A DNA stretch of 64,000 nucleotides from an uncultured Clostridia bacterium (lineage in GTDB: Bacteria > Bacillota > Clostridia > Christensenellales > Aristaeellaceae): positions 1 through 64,000 of the forward strand of contig CAMKJS010000006.1 in NCBI GenBank assembly GCA_946413245.1, written 5' to 3'. Positions 43,833-51,787 of this stretch are shown piece by piece; the stretch's first letter is position 1; every line of letters starts with the position of its first letter. Below the pieces are notes generated by a model. The model ran no database searches. It was given only the letters and a program-made list of their open reading frames with translations, and was not told the origin of the DNA. The position numbers and the translations under genes are program-made.

Positions 43833-44702
43833 ATGCTCTGCGTTTTTCTGGCGTCCGTCTGCTTCAGTACGGGCGGACTGTTCATCAAGATCGTTCCGTG
43901 GTCGGCGCTGGCTATCAACGGCGCCCGGAATCTGATCGGCTCCGCGGTGATCGGCCTGTATCTGCTTCTGACGCGCAGAAAGGTGATCTGGAACCGGAGA
44001 GTGCTGATCGGGGCTCTGTCCATGATCGGCGTGACCACCCTGTTCGCTGTTTCCAACAAGCTGACGACCGCCGCGAACGCGATCGTCCTGCAGTTTACGG
44101 CGCCGGTGTTCGTGATTCTGCTGATGGCCGTTCTGTACGGCCAGAAACCGGGCAAGGCGGATCTGGCCGCCTGCGCCGCCGTGCTGCTGGGGGTGGTGCT
44201 GTTCTTCGTGGACGGGATTCAGGCGGGGAACCTGGCCGGCAACGTGACGGCGGTTCTCTCGGGCGTCTGCTACGCCGGCGTCTTCATGATGAACACCGGG
44301 AAGGACGCGGACGCGGTTTCCTCCTGCTTCATCGGCCAGCTGGCGGCCGGCTTGCTTTTTACGCCTCTGTGTTTTCGGGAAACGGTTTTTTCGGCGCCGG
44401 TCCTGGCCGCGGTGGCAGCCCTGGGCGTGATTCAGGTCGGCGGGGCCTATATCCTGTTCTCCATCGGTATCCGCCGGACGCCGCCGGTGACGGCCAGCCT
44501 GATCGCCGGCATGGAGCCGATTCTGAATCCGCTGCTGGTGGCGGCGTTTTACGGGGAAGCGGTATCGCCCCTTTCCGTCGCGGGCTCCGTGATTGTGGTG
44601 GCTTCGATTCTGGTGTATAATGTATACATCGCGAAGACACAGGAGAGCAGGCAGGGGAACACCGCGGGGAACGAAAGCCGAAAGGAGGCGCCGGCCGGAT
44701 GA
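43833..44702 (+). CDS. EamA/DMT-superfamily transporter
   Basis: A 289-residue membrane protein with about ten hydrophobic helices in two EamA repeats (ASVCFSTGGLFIKIVPWSALAI near the start; PPVTASLIAGMEPILNPLL in the second half). Such proteins export or import small metabolites; substrate unknown. The start is unclear: the frame is open upstream only to a TGA at 43788 and has no ATG/GTG/TTG before 43833, and the RBS there is weak. A GTG with AGAGGA upstream at 43787 is in another frame, so a frameshift near 43828 is possible. It overlaps the next gene by four bases (ATGA). The space 43653-43832 holds nothing else recognised. Confidence 0.82.
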   Translation: MLCVFLASVCFSTGGLFIKIVPWSALAINGARNLIGSAVIGLYLLLTRRKVIWNRRVLIGALSMIGVTTLFAVSNKLTTAANAIVLQFTAPVFVILLMAVLYGQKPGKADLAACAAVLLGVVLFFVDGIQAGNLAGNVTAVLSGVCYAGVFMMNTGKDADAVSSCFIGQLAAGLLFTPLCFRETVFSAPVLAAVAALGVIQVGGAYILFSIGIRRTPPVTASLIAGMEPILNPLLVAAFYGEAVSPLSVAGSVIVVASILVYNVYIAKTQESRQGNTAGNESRKEAPAG

Positions 44703-45466
44703 AAAAAAGAAGAATCAGCACGGTCAGCGTGCTGCATTATGTGCGCCTCGTATACCGCTCGGTGCTGCTGCTGCTTCTGCTGATCAGCTATATCCGCTTC
44801 CGTCTCGAAAACGGAATGGAGGTTACCCTGGAACTGGAGAACCGGCCGGCTATTCTGGTGGTCACCTGGGCGGTATTCGTGGTGGAGATGGTTATGCGCT
44901 TTTTTCCCTCCCGCTATGAAAGCCCCGGGTGCCAGAAGCAGTTTGCCCGGAACTATATCAAATCCGGCGAGGTGCAGATCGACATACCGGACAACAACGC
45001 GACGGTGCTGGTGGCCCTGATCTGGATCGTATTCAACGGAATCTTCGGTGCGCTGCACATGAACGGCGTTCTCGACGACGGGATCATGATTCTGCTGTGC
45101 GCGGTATACTCCGTCTGCGATATGATCTGCATTCTGTTTTTCTGTCCGTTCCAGAGCTGGTTTCTGAAAAACAAATGCTGCAGCGCCTGCCGGATTTACA
45201 ACTGGGACTATGCGATGATGTTCACGCCGCTGTTCTTTGTGCGCAAGGGATACACCTGGAGCCTGCTGGCCCTTTCCGTGGCGCTGCTGGTCCGCTGGGA
45301 AATCGTTTTTTACCGGCATCCGGAGCGCTTCTCCGAAAAAACGAACGAATATCTGCGGTGCGCGAACTGCACGGAGAAGCTCTGCGTCCATAAAAAACAG
45401 CTGCACGCTTTGTGGAAACACATCGAGGCCTATACGACCGAGCGGATCAGAAAGCTGAGAAAATAA
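44699..45466 (+). CDS. membrane protein of unknown function with Cys clusters
   Basis: A 255-residue protein that I do not recognise. About four to five hydrophobic segments (roughly 18-35, 50-66, 103-120, 128-148, 182-203) and a basic N-terminus. Conserved-looking cysteine groups: CCSACRIYNWD between helices and CANCTEKLCVHKK in the C-terminal cytoplasmic tail, which could bind zinc or an Fe-S cluster. The tail ends in a Lys/Arg-rich helix. It is translationally coupled to the EamA transporter, which suggests a shared role. Confidence 0.72.
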   Translation: MKKRRISTVSVLHYVRLVYRSVLLLLLLISYIRFRLENGMEVTLELENRPAILVVTWAVFVVEMVMRFFPSRYESPGCQKQFARNYIKSGEVQIDIPDNNATVLVALIWIVFNGIFGALHMNGVLDDGIMILLCAVYSVCDMICILFFCPFQSWFLKNKCCSACRIYNWDYAMMFTPLFFVRKGYTWSLLALSVALLVRWEIVFYRHPERFSEKTNEYLRCANCTEKLCVHKKQLHALWKHIEAYTTERIRKLRK

Positions 45467-45470
45467 AAAG

Positions 45471-45500
45471 CGATTCCCTCCGCGCCGCGGAGGGAATTGC
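45471..45500. terminator. hairpin between convergent membrane gene and rhaM
   Basis: ATTCCCTCCGC / GCGGAGGGAAT stem inside CGATTCCCTC...AGGGAATTGCTTTGC. An A-run on the left serves as the T-run for the minus strand. Confidence 0.7.
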
Positions 45501-45513
45501 TTTGCATACGGGG

Positions 45514-45831
45514 TTATTCCATCAGGAACATTTGGCGGAGCTTCGGCTGGGCGCCGGTTTCGGGATCCATGACCAGCTCCAGCACGTCCTCCATATAATC
45601 GTTCCACTTGTCCACAATGGGGCTGCCGGCCTGGGTCTGCTCGGCGAAGGCGACGCCCTTTTCACACTCGTAATAGCCGAAGACGTCGCTCCCGTCGCTC
45701 CAGATCGAGTAGTTCCGGATGCCGGCCGCTTTCAGCAGCTCCAGCATTTCCGGCCAGATTTCGTCATGGCGGCGCTTGTACTCCGCCTGCATCCCGGGCT
45801 TGATCCGGCCTTTCCAGGCAAAACGTTCCAT
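45514..45831 (-). CDS. rhaM: L-rhamnose mutarotase
   Basis: Interconverts alpha- and beta-L-rhamnose so that RhaA receives its preferred anomer. The 105-residue protein has the RhaM pattern: AWKGRIKPGMQAEYKRRHDEIWPEM with catalytic Tyr18 and His22, IRNYSIW, VFGYYEC, and a C-terminal QPKLRQMF. Length equals the family norm of about 104. It lies 4 bp after the LacI regulator gene and is separated by 8 kb from the rhaBAD operon, linking the LacI/GH105 locus to rhamnose catabolism. Confidence 0.95.
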   Translation of the reverse strand: MERFAWKGRIKPGMQAEYKRRHDEIWPEMLELLKAAGIRNYSIWSDGSDVFGYYECEKGVAFAEQTQAGSPIVDKWNDYMEDVLELVMDPETGAQPKLRQMFLME

Positions 45832-45835
45832 CCGT

Positions 45836-46882
45836 TCATTCTCCTTTCCGTTCTCTCATATCCGGTTCGCAGGGACCGCCGGATGCGCGGAAGACCATTT
45901 CCCAGCGCGCATCCTCCCGCTTGTTTTCGCCGCTGAGCAGCAGCTCCACGGCGCGGGCTCCCAGCTCCTGCTGATGCATGTCGATACTCGTCAGCGGCGG
46001 CAGAAGATAGGGAGCGCAGAAAATATTGTCACACCCGACGACGGAGAGATCCTCCGGCACGCGGAGACCGTGCCGCCGGGCGGAGGCCAGGCAGCCCATG
46101 GCGACCAGATCGTTCAGGGCGATGACGGCGGTGGGCCAGTACGCCGGCTGAAGCTGCTCCAGCATCCCGTCCAGCGCGTTTTCCCCGTCCGCCGGATTAC
46201 CGCCGCAGAACACGCGGTAGGAGGAGACGAAGGGAAGTTTCGCGTCCTGCAGGCCCTGGAGGTAGCCCACGTCCCGCCGCTTCTGATCCTGATCCGATTC
46301 CATCCCTCCGATCAGGGCGATGCGCTGATGCCCCAGGCCGATGAGCCAGGCCATGACGTGCCGGACGATTTCCGCCATATTATAGGAAATGGCCGGATAA
46401 TCCACCTCCGCGGGGACGCAGCCGATCAGCACGATGGGCATGAACGGACGCAGCTCCCGCAGGCTTTCCAGAAAGCGGGCGTTCTCCTCCTGAGGCATGT
46501 ATTCCACGCAGATGATGACCCCGTCCAGCCGGCGCTCCGCCAGGGCGAGGGCGGGATTCTCCGCCTGCCCGACGATGCTGCGCCAGGGGAACAGGTTGAC
46601 GCTGCAGCCCGCGGCCCGGGCGGCGTCGCTGGCGCCGGTGAAGATCATGGCGTAGTTCGGATTCAGCAGCTTCGGCAGCACGATGCCCAGGGTGTTGGTC
46701 TTTTTGCTGGTCATGCCCCGGGCGATGGAGCTGGGGCGGTAATTGTGCCGGGAAATGGCGGCGATAACCCGCTCCCGGGTGCGGGGAGACACGCCGGGTT
46801 CTTCCCGCAGCACGCGGGAAACCGTGGCGATGGACACGCCGGCTTCGGCGGCGATATCGTAGATGGTACTGTTGGCTGCCAT
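45836..46882 (-). CDS. LacI-family transcriptional regulator
   Basis: A 348-residue repressor. N-terminal HTH IYDIAAEAGVSIATVSRVLREEPGVS (about 7-32) with hinge region SSIARGMTSKKTNTLGI, followed by a periplasmic-binding-protein-like effector domain (SVVGCDNIFCAPYLLPPLTSIDM near the C-terminus). It is co-transcribed with rhaM and divergent from the GH105 operon. Two LacI-type palindromes lie in the shared promoter region, so it probably represses both itself and the RG-I operon until an RG-I-derived sugar is bound. The effector is inferred. Confidence 0.93.
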   Translation of the reverse strand: MAANSTIYDIAAEAGVSIATVSRVLREEPGVSPRTRERVIAAISRHNYRPSSIARGMTSKKTNTLGIVLPKLLNPNYAMIFTGASDAARAAGCSVNLFPWRSIVGQAENPALALAERRLDGVIICVEYMPQEENARFLESLRELRPFMPIVLIGCVPAEVDYPAISYNMAEIVRHVMAWLIGLGHQRIALIGGMESDQDQKRRDVGYLQGLQDAKLPFVSSYRVFCGGNPADGENALDGMLEQLQPAYWPTAVIALNDLVAMGCLASARRHGLRVPEDLSVVGCDNIFCAPYLLPPLTSIDMHQQELGARAVELLLSGENKREDARWEMVFRASGGPCEPDMRERKGE

Positions 46883-46971
46883 GCGCGCCCTCCTTCCGCT
46901 AAAGGAATATGTTCATGCAAAGCCCGGTCCGGGGACCCTTTCGGTATTGTCTCAAAAACGCTGTCGGGAGC

Positions 46972-47000
46972 ATTATAGCAGACAGGTAGAGGATGTTCAA
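46972..47000 (-). promoter_or_regulatory. SigA promoter for lacI-rhaM
   Basis: On the minus strand TTGAAC (47000-46995), 17-bp spacer, TATAAT (46977-46972). Confidence 0.75.
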
Positions 47001-47007
47001 GAGAAAA

Positions 47008-47021
47008 TGTAAGCGCTTCCA
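47008..47021. promoter_or_regulatory. LacI/cre-type operator 1
   Basis: TGTAAGCGCTTCCA, a palindrome around GCGC with one imperfect pair, just upstream of the lacI-rhaM -35. It also matches the CcpA cre pattern with one mismatch. Confidence 0.65.
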
Positions 47022-47035
47022 AAATTTTTTTAAAG

Positions 47036-47047
47036 TTGTACGTACAA
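47036..47047. promoter_or_regulatory. TTGTACGTACAA palindrome
   Basis: Perfect 12-bp palindrome in the divergent region. Its half TTGTACG is shared with the repeats at 37143 and 37203 before importer 2, so it may be a site for a regulator common to both loci. Confidence 0.4.
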
Positions 47048-47087
47048 TGTCAAAATTGAGACGGAATAAAATATTTTTTGCAAACTA

Positions 47088-47116
47088 TTGACAGTGTAAG
47101 AGGGGGTTTGTATAAT
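47088..47116 (+). promoter_or_regulatory. consensus SigA promoter of the GH105 operon
   Basis: TTGACA (47088-47093), 17-bp spacer, TATAAT (47111-47116), full consensus in both hexamers. The operator at 47116-47129 abuts the -10, so strong repression is expected when it is bound. Confidence 0.88.
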
Positions 47117-47129
47117 GTAAACGCTTACA
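47116..47129. promoter_or_regulatory. LacI/cre-type operator 2
   Basis: TGTAAACGCTTACA, a palindrome with a central CG covering the start-site region. The 16-mer with flanking A on both sides fits the CcpA cre consensus WTGNNARCGNWWWCAW completely, so either the local LacI protein, CcpA or both may bind. Confidence 0.75.
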
Positions 47130-47150
47130 AAAAGACAGGCGGTGACGGTT

Positions 47151-48194
47151 ATGGACTATCGCGCACTGGCGGACCGGGTGCTTGGCATGCTGCAGCGGGC
47201 GGACGGGAACGATCCCTCCCGCGGGCATCTGACCATGAACAACTGGGAGTGGCCAACCGGCGTGGCGCTGTACGGGATTTACAAGACCTATCAGCAGAGC
47301 GGGGACCGGAGCATTCTGGAGTATCTCGTCTCCTGGTATGACGATATGCTGTCCCGGGCGGAAAAGCCCCACCGCAACGTGAACACCGTGGCTCCGGTGC
47401 TGACGCTGGTATGCCTGTATCAGGAAACGGGGAACGAGGCGTACCTGCCCGTGATCGAAAGCTGGATCAGCTGGGTCATGCAGGAAATGCCGAGGACGGA
47501 GTACGGCGGCCTGCAGCACTGCACGGTGTGGAACAAGCACTATCAGCAGCTGTGGTGCGACACGCTGTTCATGGTGTGCCTGTTCCTGGCGAAGGCCGGC
47601 GTGGTGCTGAAGCGGCCGGAACTGATCGAGGAAGCGGAATACCAGTTTCTGATTCATATCCGGTACCTGCAGGACAAGGTGAGCGGCCTGTTTTATCACG
47701 GGTGGACCTTTGACCGGCGGCATAACTTCGCCGGGGCCTTCTGGGCCCGGGGGAACGCCTGGTTCACCGCCGCGGCCGTCGAGCTGTACGATATCACGAA
47801 GCGGGACAGCGCGGCCATGCGGATGATCCGCTCCGCCTGGGAGGACCAGGTGCTGGCGCTCTGGAAATACCAGCGGGTGAACGGGCTGTATACCACGCTG
47901 ATCAACGTGGAGGAAACTTACTGCGAGACCAGCGCCACCGCAGCCATCGCCTACGGCGTGCTGAAGGGCATCCGGCTGGGCTGGCTGCCGCAGGAGCCCT
48001 ACGCGGAAATGGGCAAGCTCTCGGCGGACGCGGTCATCGGCCAGGTGGACGAGACCGGCGCGGTGCAGGGCGTGTCCGGCGGCACCGGCATGGGGCACGA
48101 CCTGCAGCATTATAAAGACATTATTGTCACTCCCACGGCCTATGGGCAGGGGCTGACCTTCCTGATGCTGACGGAACTGATGATCCGGGAATAA
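47151..48194 (+). CDS. GH105 unsaturated rhamnogalacturonyl hydrolase
   Basis: Removes the unsaturated galacturonyl residue from lyase products of RG-I, releasing rhamnose-ended sugar. The 347-residue alpha/alpha-barrel protein has NWEWPTGVALYGIY, RNVNTVAPVLTLVCLY (Asp/Asn region), LWCDTLFMVCLFLAK (Asp as in YteR), HGWTFDRRHNFAGAFWARGNAW and GTGMGHDLQHYK. Length is near the family norm of about 350-370. No signal peptide, so cytoplasmic. ATG 47151 is chosen; GTG 47142 is the alternative. First gene of the RG-I operon. Confidence 0.92.
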   Translation: MDYRALADRVLGMLQRADGNDPSRGHLTMNNWEWPTGVALYGIYKTYQQSGDRSILEYLVSWYDDMLSRAEKPHRNVNTVAPVLTLVCLYQETGNEAYLPVIESWISWVMQEMPRTEYGGLQHCTVWNKHYQQLWCDTLFMVCLFLAKAGVVLKRPELIEEAEYQFLIHIRYLQDKVSGLFYHGWTFDRRHNFAGAFWARGNAWFTAAAVELYDITKRDSAAMRMIRSAWEDQVLALWKYQRVNGLYTTLINVEETYCETSATAAIAYGVLKGIRLGWLPQEPYAEMGKLSADAVIGQVDETGAVQGVSGGTGMGHDLQHYKDIIVTPTAYGQGLTFLMLTELMIRE

Positions 48195-48245
48195 ACCGGA
48201 GCGGCGAAAACCGCCGGACGATGAAAGGGAAAGGATGAGGCACAC

Positions 48246-49202
48246 ATGACCACCAAGGCTGCGGAGCTCAGGGCTGCCCGGGGATCCGGCAGGGAATACT
48301 GGCGCCGGCTCTGGAGCAATATCAAGCGGGATAAATGGCTGTATCTGCTGCTGCTTCCCGGTGTGATCTACTTTATCGTATTCAAGTACCTGCCCATGTT
48401 CGGCATCGTGATCGCCTTTGAGAACTATGTGCCGTTTTCCGGGGTGCTCGGGAGCGAATGGGTCGGTTTGAAATGGTTTCAGTCTTTCTTCGGGTATCCG
48501 GACTGGATCAACTACCTGACCAACACGCTGATTCTGAGCGTGATGAATCTGGTCTTCTTTTTCCCGGCGCCGATCATCCTGGCGCTGATGCTGAACGAAA
48601 TGCGCTCCCTTCGGTATAAAAAACTGCTGCAGACCCTGTTGTATGTGCCGCACTTCATCTCCATCGTGATCGTGGTTTCCATCACTTTCGTCATGTTCGG
48701 TTCCTCGGGCATCGTATACAAGCTGACGGCGCAAATGCTTGGTCATCCGATCAAATACATGAGTTCGCCGGATACCTTCCGCTGGATGATCATCGGGCAG
48801 ACGATCTGGAAGGAAACCGGCTGGGGAACCATCATTTTCCTGGCGGCGCTGACGAACGTCGACACCCAGCTGTACGAAGCCGCCATGGTGGACGGCGCCG
48901 GGCGGCTCCGCCGTCTGTGGCACATCACGCTGCCGGCCATCCGTTCCACGATTGTGCTGATGCTGATTCTGCGGATGGGCAGCATGCTGGATACCGGTTA
49001 TGACCACCTGATCCTGATGGCGAATTCGATGAACCGGAAGGTCAGTCAGACGCTGGACGTGTTCGTGTACCAGCAGGGTATTCAGCAGGGCAGGTTCAGC
49101 TATGCGTCCGCCATCGGCCTGATGAAATCCATCGTCAGCGTTACCCTGGTGCTGTTCTCCAACAAGATTGCGCATATGATGGGCGAGCAGGGCCTGTACT
49201 GA
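48246..49202 (+). CDS. sugar ABC transporter permease (LplB type), importer 3
   Basis: A 318-residue permease with about six helices, EAA loop EAAMVDGAGRLRRLWHITLP (about 217-236) and the tail SQTLDVFVYQQGIQQGRFSY. It follows GH105 by 51 bp and precedes the second permease by 17 bp. Likely imports RG-I oligosaccharides, given the flanking enzymes. No ATPase gene is adjacent. Confidence 0.92.
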   Translation: MTTKAAELRAARGSGREYWRRLWSNIKRDKWLYLLLLPGVIYFIVFKYLPMFGIVIAFENYVPFSGVLGSEWVGLKWFQSFFGYPDWINYLTNTLILSVMNLVFFFPAPIILALMLNEMRSLRYKKLLQTLLYVPHFISIVIVVSITFVMFGSSGIVYKLTAQMLGHPIKYMSSPDTFRWMIIGQTIWKETGWGTIIFLAALTNVDTQLYEAAMVDGAGRLRRLWHITLPAIRSTIVLMLILRMGSMLDTGYDHLILMANSMNRKVSQTLDVFVYQQGIQQGRFSYASAIGLMKSIVSVTLVLFSNKIAHMMGEQGLY

Positions 49203-49219
49203 GAAAGGAGGAATGGAAA

Positions 49220-50161
49220 ATGGATCACACCGCATCCTCCCCGAAAAAGAAACTGAAGGTTTCCTCCGGCCCGGTGGGGCAGAGCAGCTCCGTCGGCAGC
49301 CGGATCTTCGACACGTTCAATTATCTGTTTCTGACCCTGGTGGCCGTTACCACGATTCTGCCGTTTATATATATCATCGGCGCATCCTTTGCCACGGAAT
49401 ATGAAATTGCCACCCGGCCGATGTTCTTTATTCCGCAGAATGTTTCCACCGGCGCGTACGAGTTTATTTTCTCGTCGAACAAAATCCTGCGGGGATTCAG
49501 CAACTCGATCTTTATTACGGTGTGCGGTACAGCCATCAATCTGTTCTGTACGGTAACGATGGCGTACGCGCTGTCCAAGACCCGGTTGCGCGGGCGGAAC
49601 TTTTTCCTGAACATGGTTATTGTTTCCATGTTCTTCTCCGGCGGAATGATTCCGGGGTATATCGTAATCGCAAACATCCTGAATCTGTCCAATACGTACT
49701 GGGCGGTCTTGCTTCCGGGAGCGATCAGCGCGTATAACATGATGATCGTGAAGAACTTTTTCCAGAGTATTCCCCAGGAGCTGGAAGAATCCGCGTCCAT
49801 GGACGGATGCACCGATATCGGCGTGCTGCTCCGCATCGTGCTGCCTCTGTCCCTGCCGGTGTTGGCAACCTTCGGCCTGTTCTACGCGGTAGGTCACTGG
49901 AACGCTTACTTCGGTGCCATGATTTACATGAAGAGTGCCAAGGAAAAATGGCCGCTGCAGGTGCTGCTCCGCGAACTGATCATCCTGTCCAACGGTACGG
50001 CGGGCGATATGAACAATCTGGATCCCGAGTTTGTGCAGCCGCCGGAACAGTCTGTCAAGATGGCGGTCATCGTGGTCTCCACGGTTCCGATCATGCTGGT
50101 CTATCCTTTCCTGCAGAAGTATTTCGTGAAGGGTGTTATGGTTGGGGCACTTAAGGGTTGA
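49220..50161 (+). CDS. sugar ABC transporter permease (YtcP type), importer 3
   Basis: A 313-residue permease with a polar 30-residue N-terminal extension, about six helices, EAA loop LEESASMDGCTDIGVLLRIVLP (about 191-212) and ending QKYFVKGVMVGALKG. RBS AGAAAGGAGGA. It pairs with the upstream permease. Confidence 0.92.
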   Translation: MDHTASSPKKKLKVSSGPVGQSSSVGSRIFDTFNYLFLTLVAVTTILPFIYIIGASFATEYEIATRPMFFIPQNVSTGAYEFIFSSNKILRGFSNSIFITVCGTAINLFCTVTMAYALSKTRLRGRNFFLNMVIVSMFFSGGMIPGYIVIANILNLSNTYWAVLLPGAISAYNMMIVKNFFQSIPQELEESASMDGCTDIGVLLRIVLPLSLPVLATFGLFYAVGHWNAYFGAMIYMKSAKEKWPLQVLLRELIILSNGTAGDMNNLDPEFVQPPEQSVKMAVIVVSTVPIMLVYPFLQKYFVKGVMVGALKG

Positions 50162-50209
50162 TCTGCGGCAGATGCCGCTGACAATACACAAAAAAAGGAG
50201 GCTAACCCC

Positions 50210-51718
50210 ATGAAGAAACTCGTTTCCCTGTTCCTGGCGCTGGCGATGCTCTTTACGATGATGAGCTTTGCCGCTGCGGACGAACCCTTCGAAATCACCG
50301 TTATGGTGCCCGAGTTCACGCTGGACGTGGACTATGTGGAAGAAGGCAACCCGATTCTGGCGAAGATCGAAGAACTCACCGGTGTGAAGCTGAAGATGCA
50401 GTTTGTGTCCAATGAAGGATACGGCGACATCGTCAGCACCACCCTGACTGAAAATGATCCGCCTATGCTGATGGCTGTTACGGACGCCCGCGCTCCGTCC
50501 ATCATCGACTCTGCCCGTGCCGGCGCTTTCTGGGATCTGACCGATTTTATCGCCGATGCGGAAAACTATCCGAATCTGGCTGCCGGTCCCGCCGGTGTTT
50601 ACAACAACATCTCCATCGACGGCCGGATCTACGGCATCTTCCGTTCCCGTGCCTTCCCGCGCGCCGGTATCTACTATCGTCTGGATGTCGCGAAGCAGGC
50701 TGGTTTCGACAGAGAAGTCAAGACCATCGACGACCTGACTGAACTGGCTGAGAAGCTGGCGGCTGTCAGCGACGACACCTATGCCCTGAATATGTGCTCC
50801 TACGCCGCGGGCACCATCAGCGTGATCACCGTGGCCATGGGCGCTCCCAACAACTGGGGCATTGACGAGAACGGCGACATCTATCCCGCTCACAAGTCTC
50901 CCGCCTATCTGGAAGGCCTGAACTGGCTGCGCCATCTGTATGAAATCGGCGGCATTGATCCCGACTTCATCGAGATCCCCACTTCCGAATGGGACAACAT
51001 CGAGCGCAACGGCAAGGCGTTCATGCGGTTTGACTGCCTGGACAACGCTCACCGTCAGCAGGAATGGTTCGAAAACAACGTCGAAGGCGTGACCGAGCAG
51101 CTGTTCCAGAGCGTGGGCCCGGTGGCCAAGGCGGACGGTTCCATCAGCGTGTGGCCGCAGAACAACGGCTTTGCGGGTGAAATCCTGATCAATAAAAAAG
51201 CCGTTTCCGAAGAAGACCTGCCCAAGGTTGTGAAGTTCCTTGACTGGTGCAACGGCCCCGAAGGCCAGACCATCCTGAATGCCGGCTTGGAAGGCGTCAC
51301 TTACTGGGTCAACGAGGACGGCTATCGCTACGTGCCGGATGACAAGGCTGACGAAGCGAGCCAGAACTCCAAGATGTATCTGCATGACTTCAACCAGCTG
51401 GGCATGGGCGTTCCCGGCAACCTGGAGAATCCTCCGGCCGTCCAGAACCGCGGCCTCACCACGCTGCGTGAACGGTATGCGAACCTGAACATCGAACTGG
51501 CGCCCTATGCGGTGACCGACCCCTGCTTCCCCTTCGTCAGCCAGACCGCCGTTGACCGCGGTGCCGAGCTGAGCCAGATCATCTCCGACGCGGCCGTGCA
51601 GTATATCGCCGGCGTTATCAGCGAAGATGAACTGAAGGCTGCCTGGGACGAATGGGCTTCCAAGGGTGGCGATCAGATGACTGCTGAGTACAACGAAGCG
51701 TATCATGCCGCTCAGTAA
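50210..51718 (+). CDS. extracellular sugar-binding protein, importer 3
   Basis: A 502-residue substrate-binding protein. Signal peptide MKKLVSLFLALAMLFTMMSF ending AAA-DE without cysteine, so not a lipoprotein. The mature region starts EITVMVPEFTLDVDYVEEGN, with DLTEL..KLAAVSDDTYALN and a C-terminal DELKAAWDEWASKGGDQM typical for LplA-like proteins. RBS AAAAAAGGAGG. It probably captures RG-I fragments; specificity is inferred from the operon. Confidence 0.9.
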   Translation: MKKLVSLFLALAMLFTMMSFAAADEPFEITVMVPEFTLDVDYVEEGNPILAKIEELTGVKLKMQFVSNEGYGDIVSTTLTENDPPMLMAVTDARAPSIIDSARAGAFWDLTDFIADAENYPNLAAGPAGVYNNISIDGRIYGIFRSRAFPRAGIYYRLDVAKQAGFDREVKTIDDLTELAEKLAAVSDDTYALNMCSYAAGTISVITVAMGAPNNWGIDENGDIYPAHKSPAYLEGLNWLRHLYEIGGIDPDFIEIPTSEWDNIERNGKAFMRFDCLDNAHRQQEWFENNVEGVTEQLFQSVGPVAKADGSISVWPQNNGFAGEILINKKAVSEEDLPKVVKFLDWCNGPEGQTILNAGLEGVTYWVNEDGYRYVPDDKADEASQNSKMYLHDFNQLGMGVPGNLENPPAVQNRGLTTLRERYANLNIELAPYAVTDPCFPFVSQTAVDRGAELSQIISDAAVQYIAGVISEDELKAAWDEWASKGGDQMTAEYNEAYHAAQ

Positions 51719-51737
51719 TCCGTGACCGACAAGATCC

Positions 51738-51767
51738 GGGGCTGCCGCTGTCCGCAGCGGCAGCCCC
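51738..51767 (+). promoter_or_regulatory. intercistronic hairpin after binding protein 3
   Basis: Perfect 13-bp stem GGGGCTGCCGCTG / CAGCGGCAGCCCC with a TCCG loop but no T-run. Probably stabilises the upstream binding-protein message or limits readthrough into the enzyme genes. Confidence 0.65.
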
Positions 51768-51787
51768 TTCCTGTGAAGGAGGAATAT

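Noticed and set aside
41312-44155. 947-codon minus-strand ORF opposite GH112
   Set aside because: Shadow frame of GH112; it runs through terminators and has no domain signature.
43715-44620. 301-codon ORF overlapping the EamA transporter
   Set aside because: Arg/Gly-rich shadow frame without membrane helices. Only its first part is of interest, as a possible frameshifted N-terminus.
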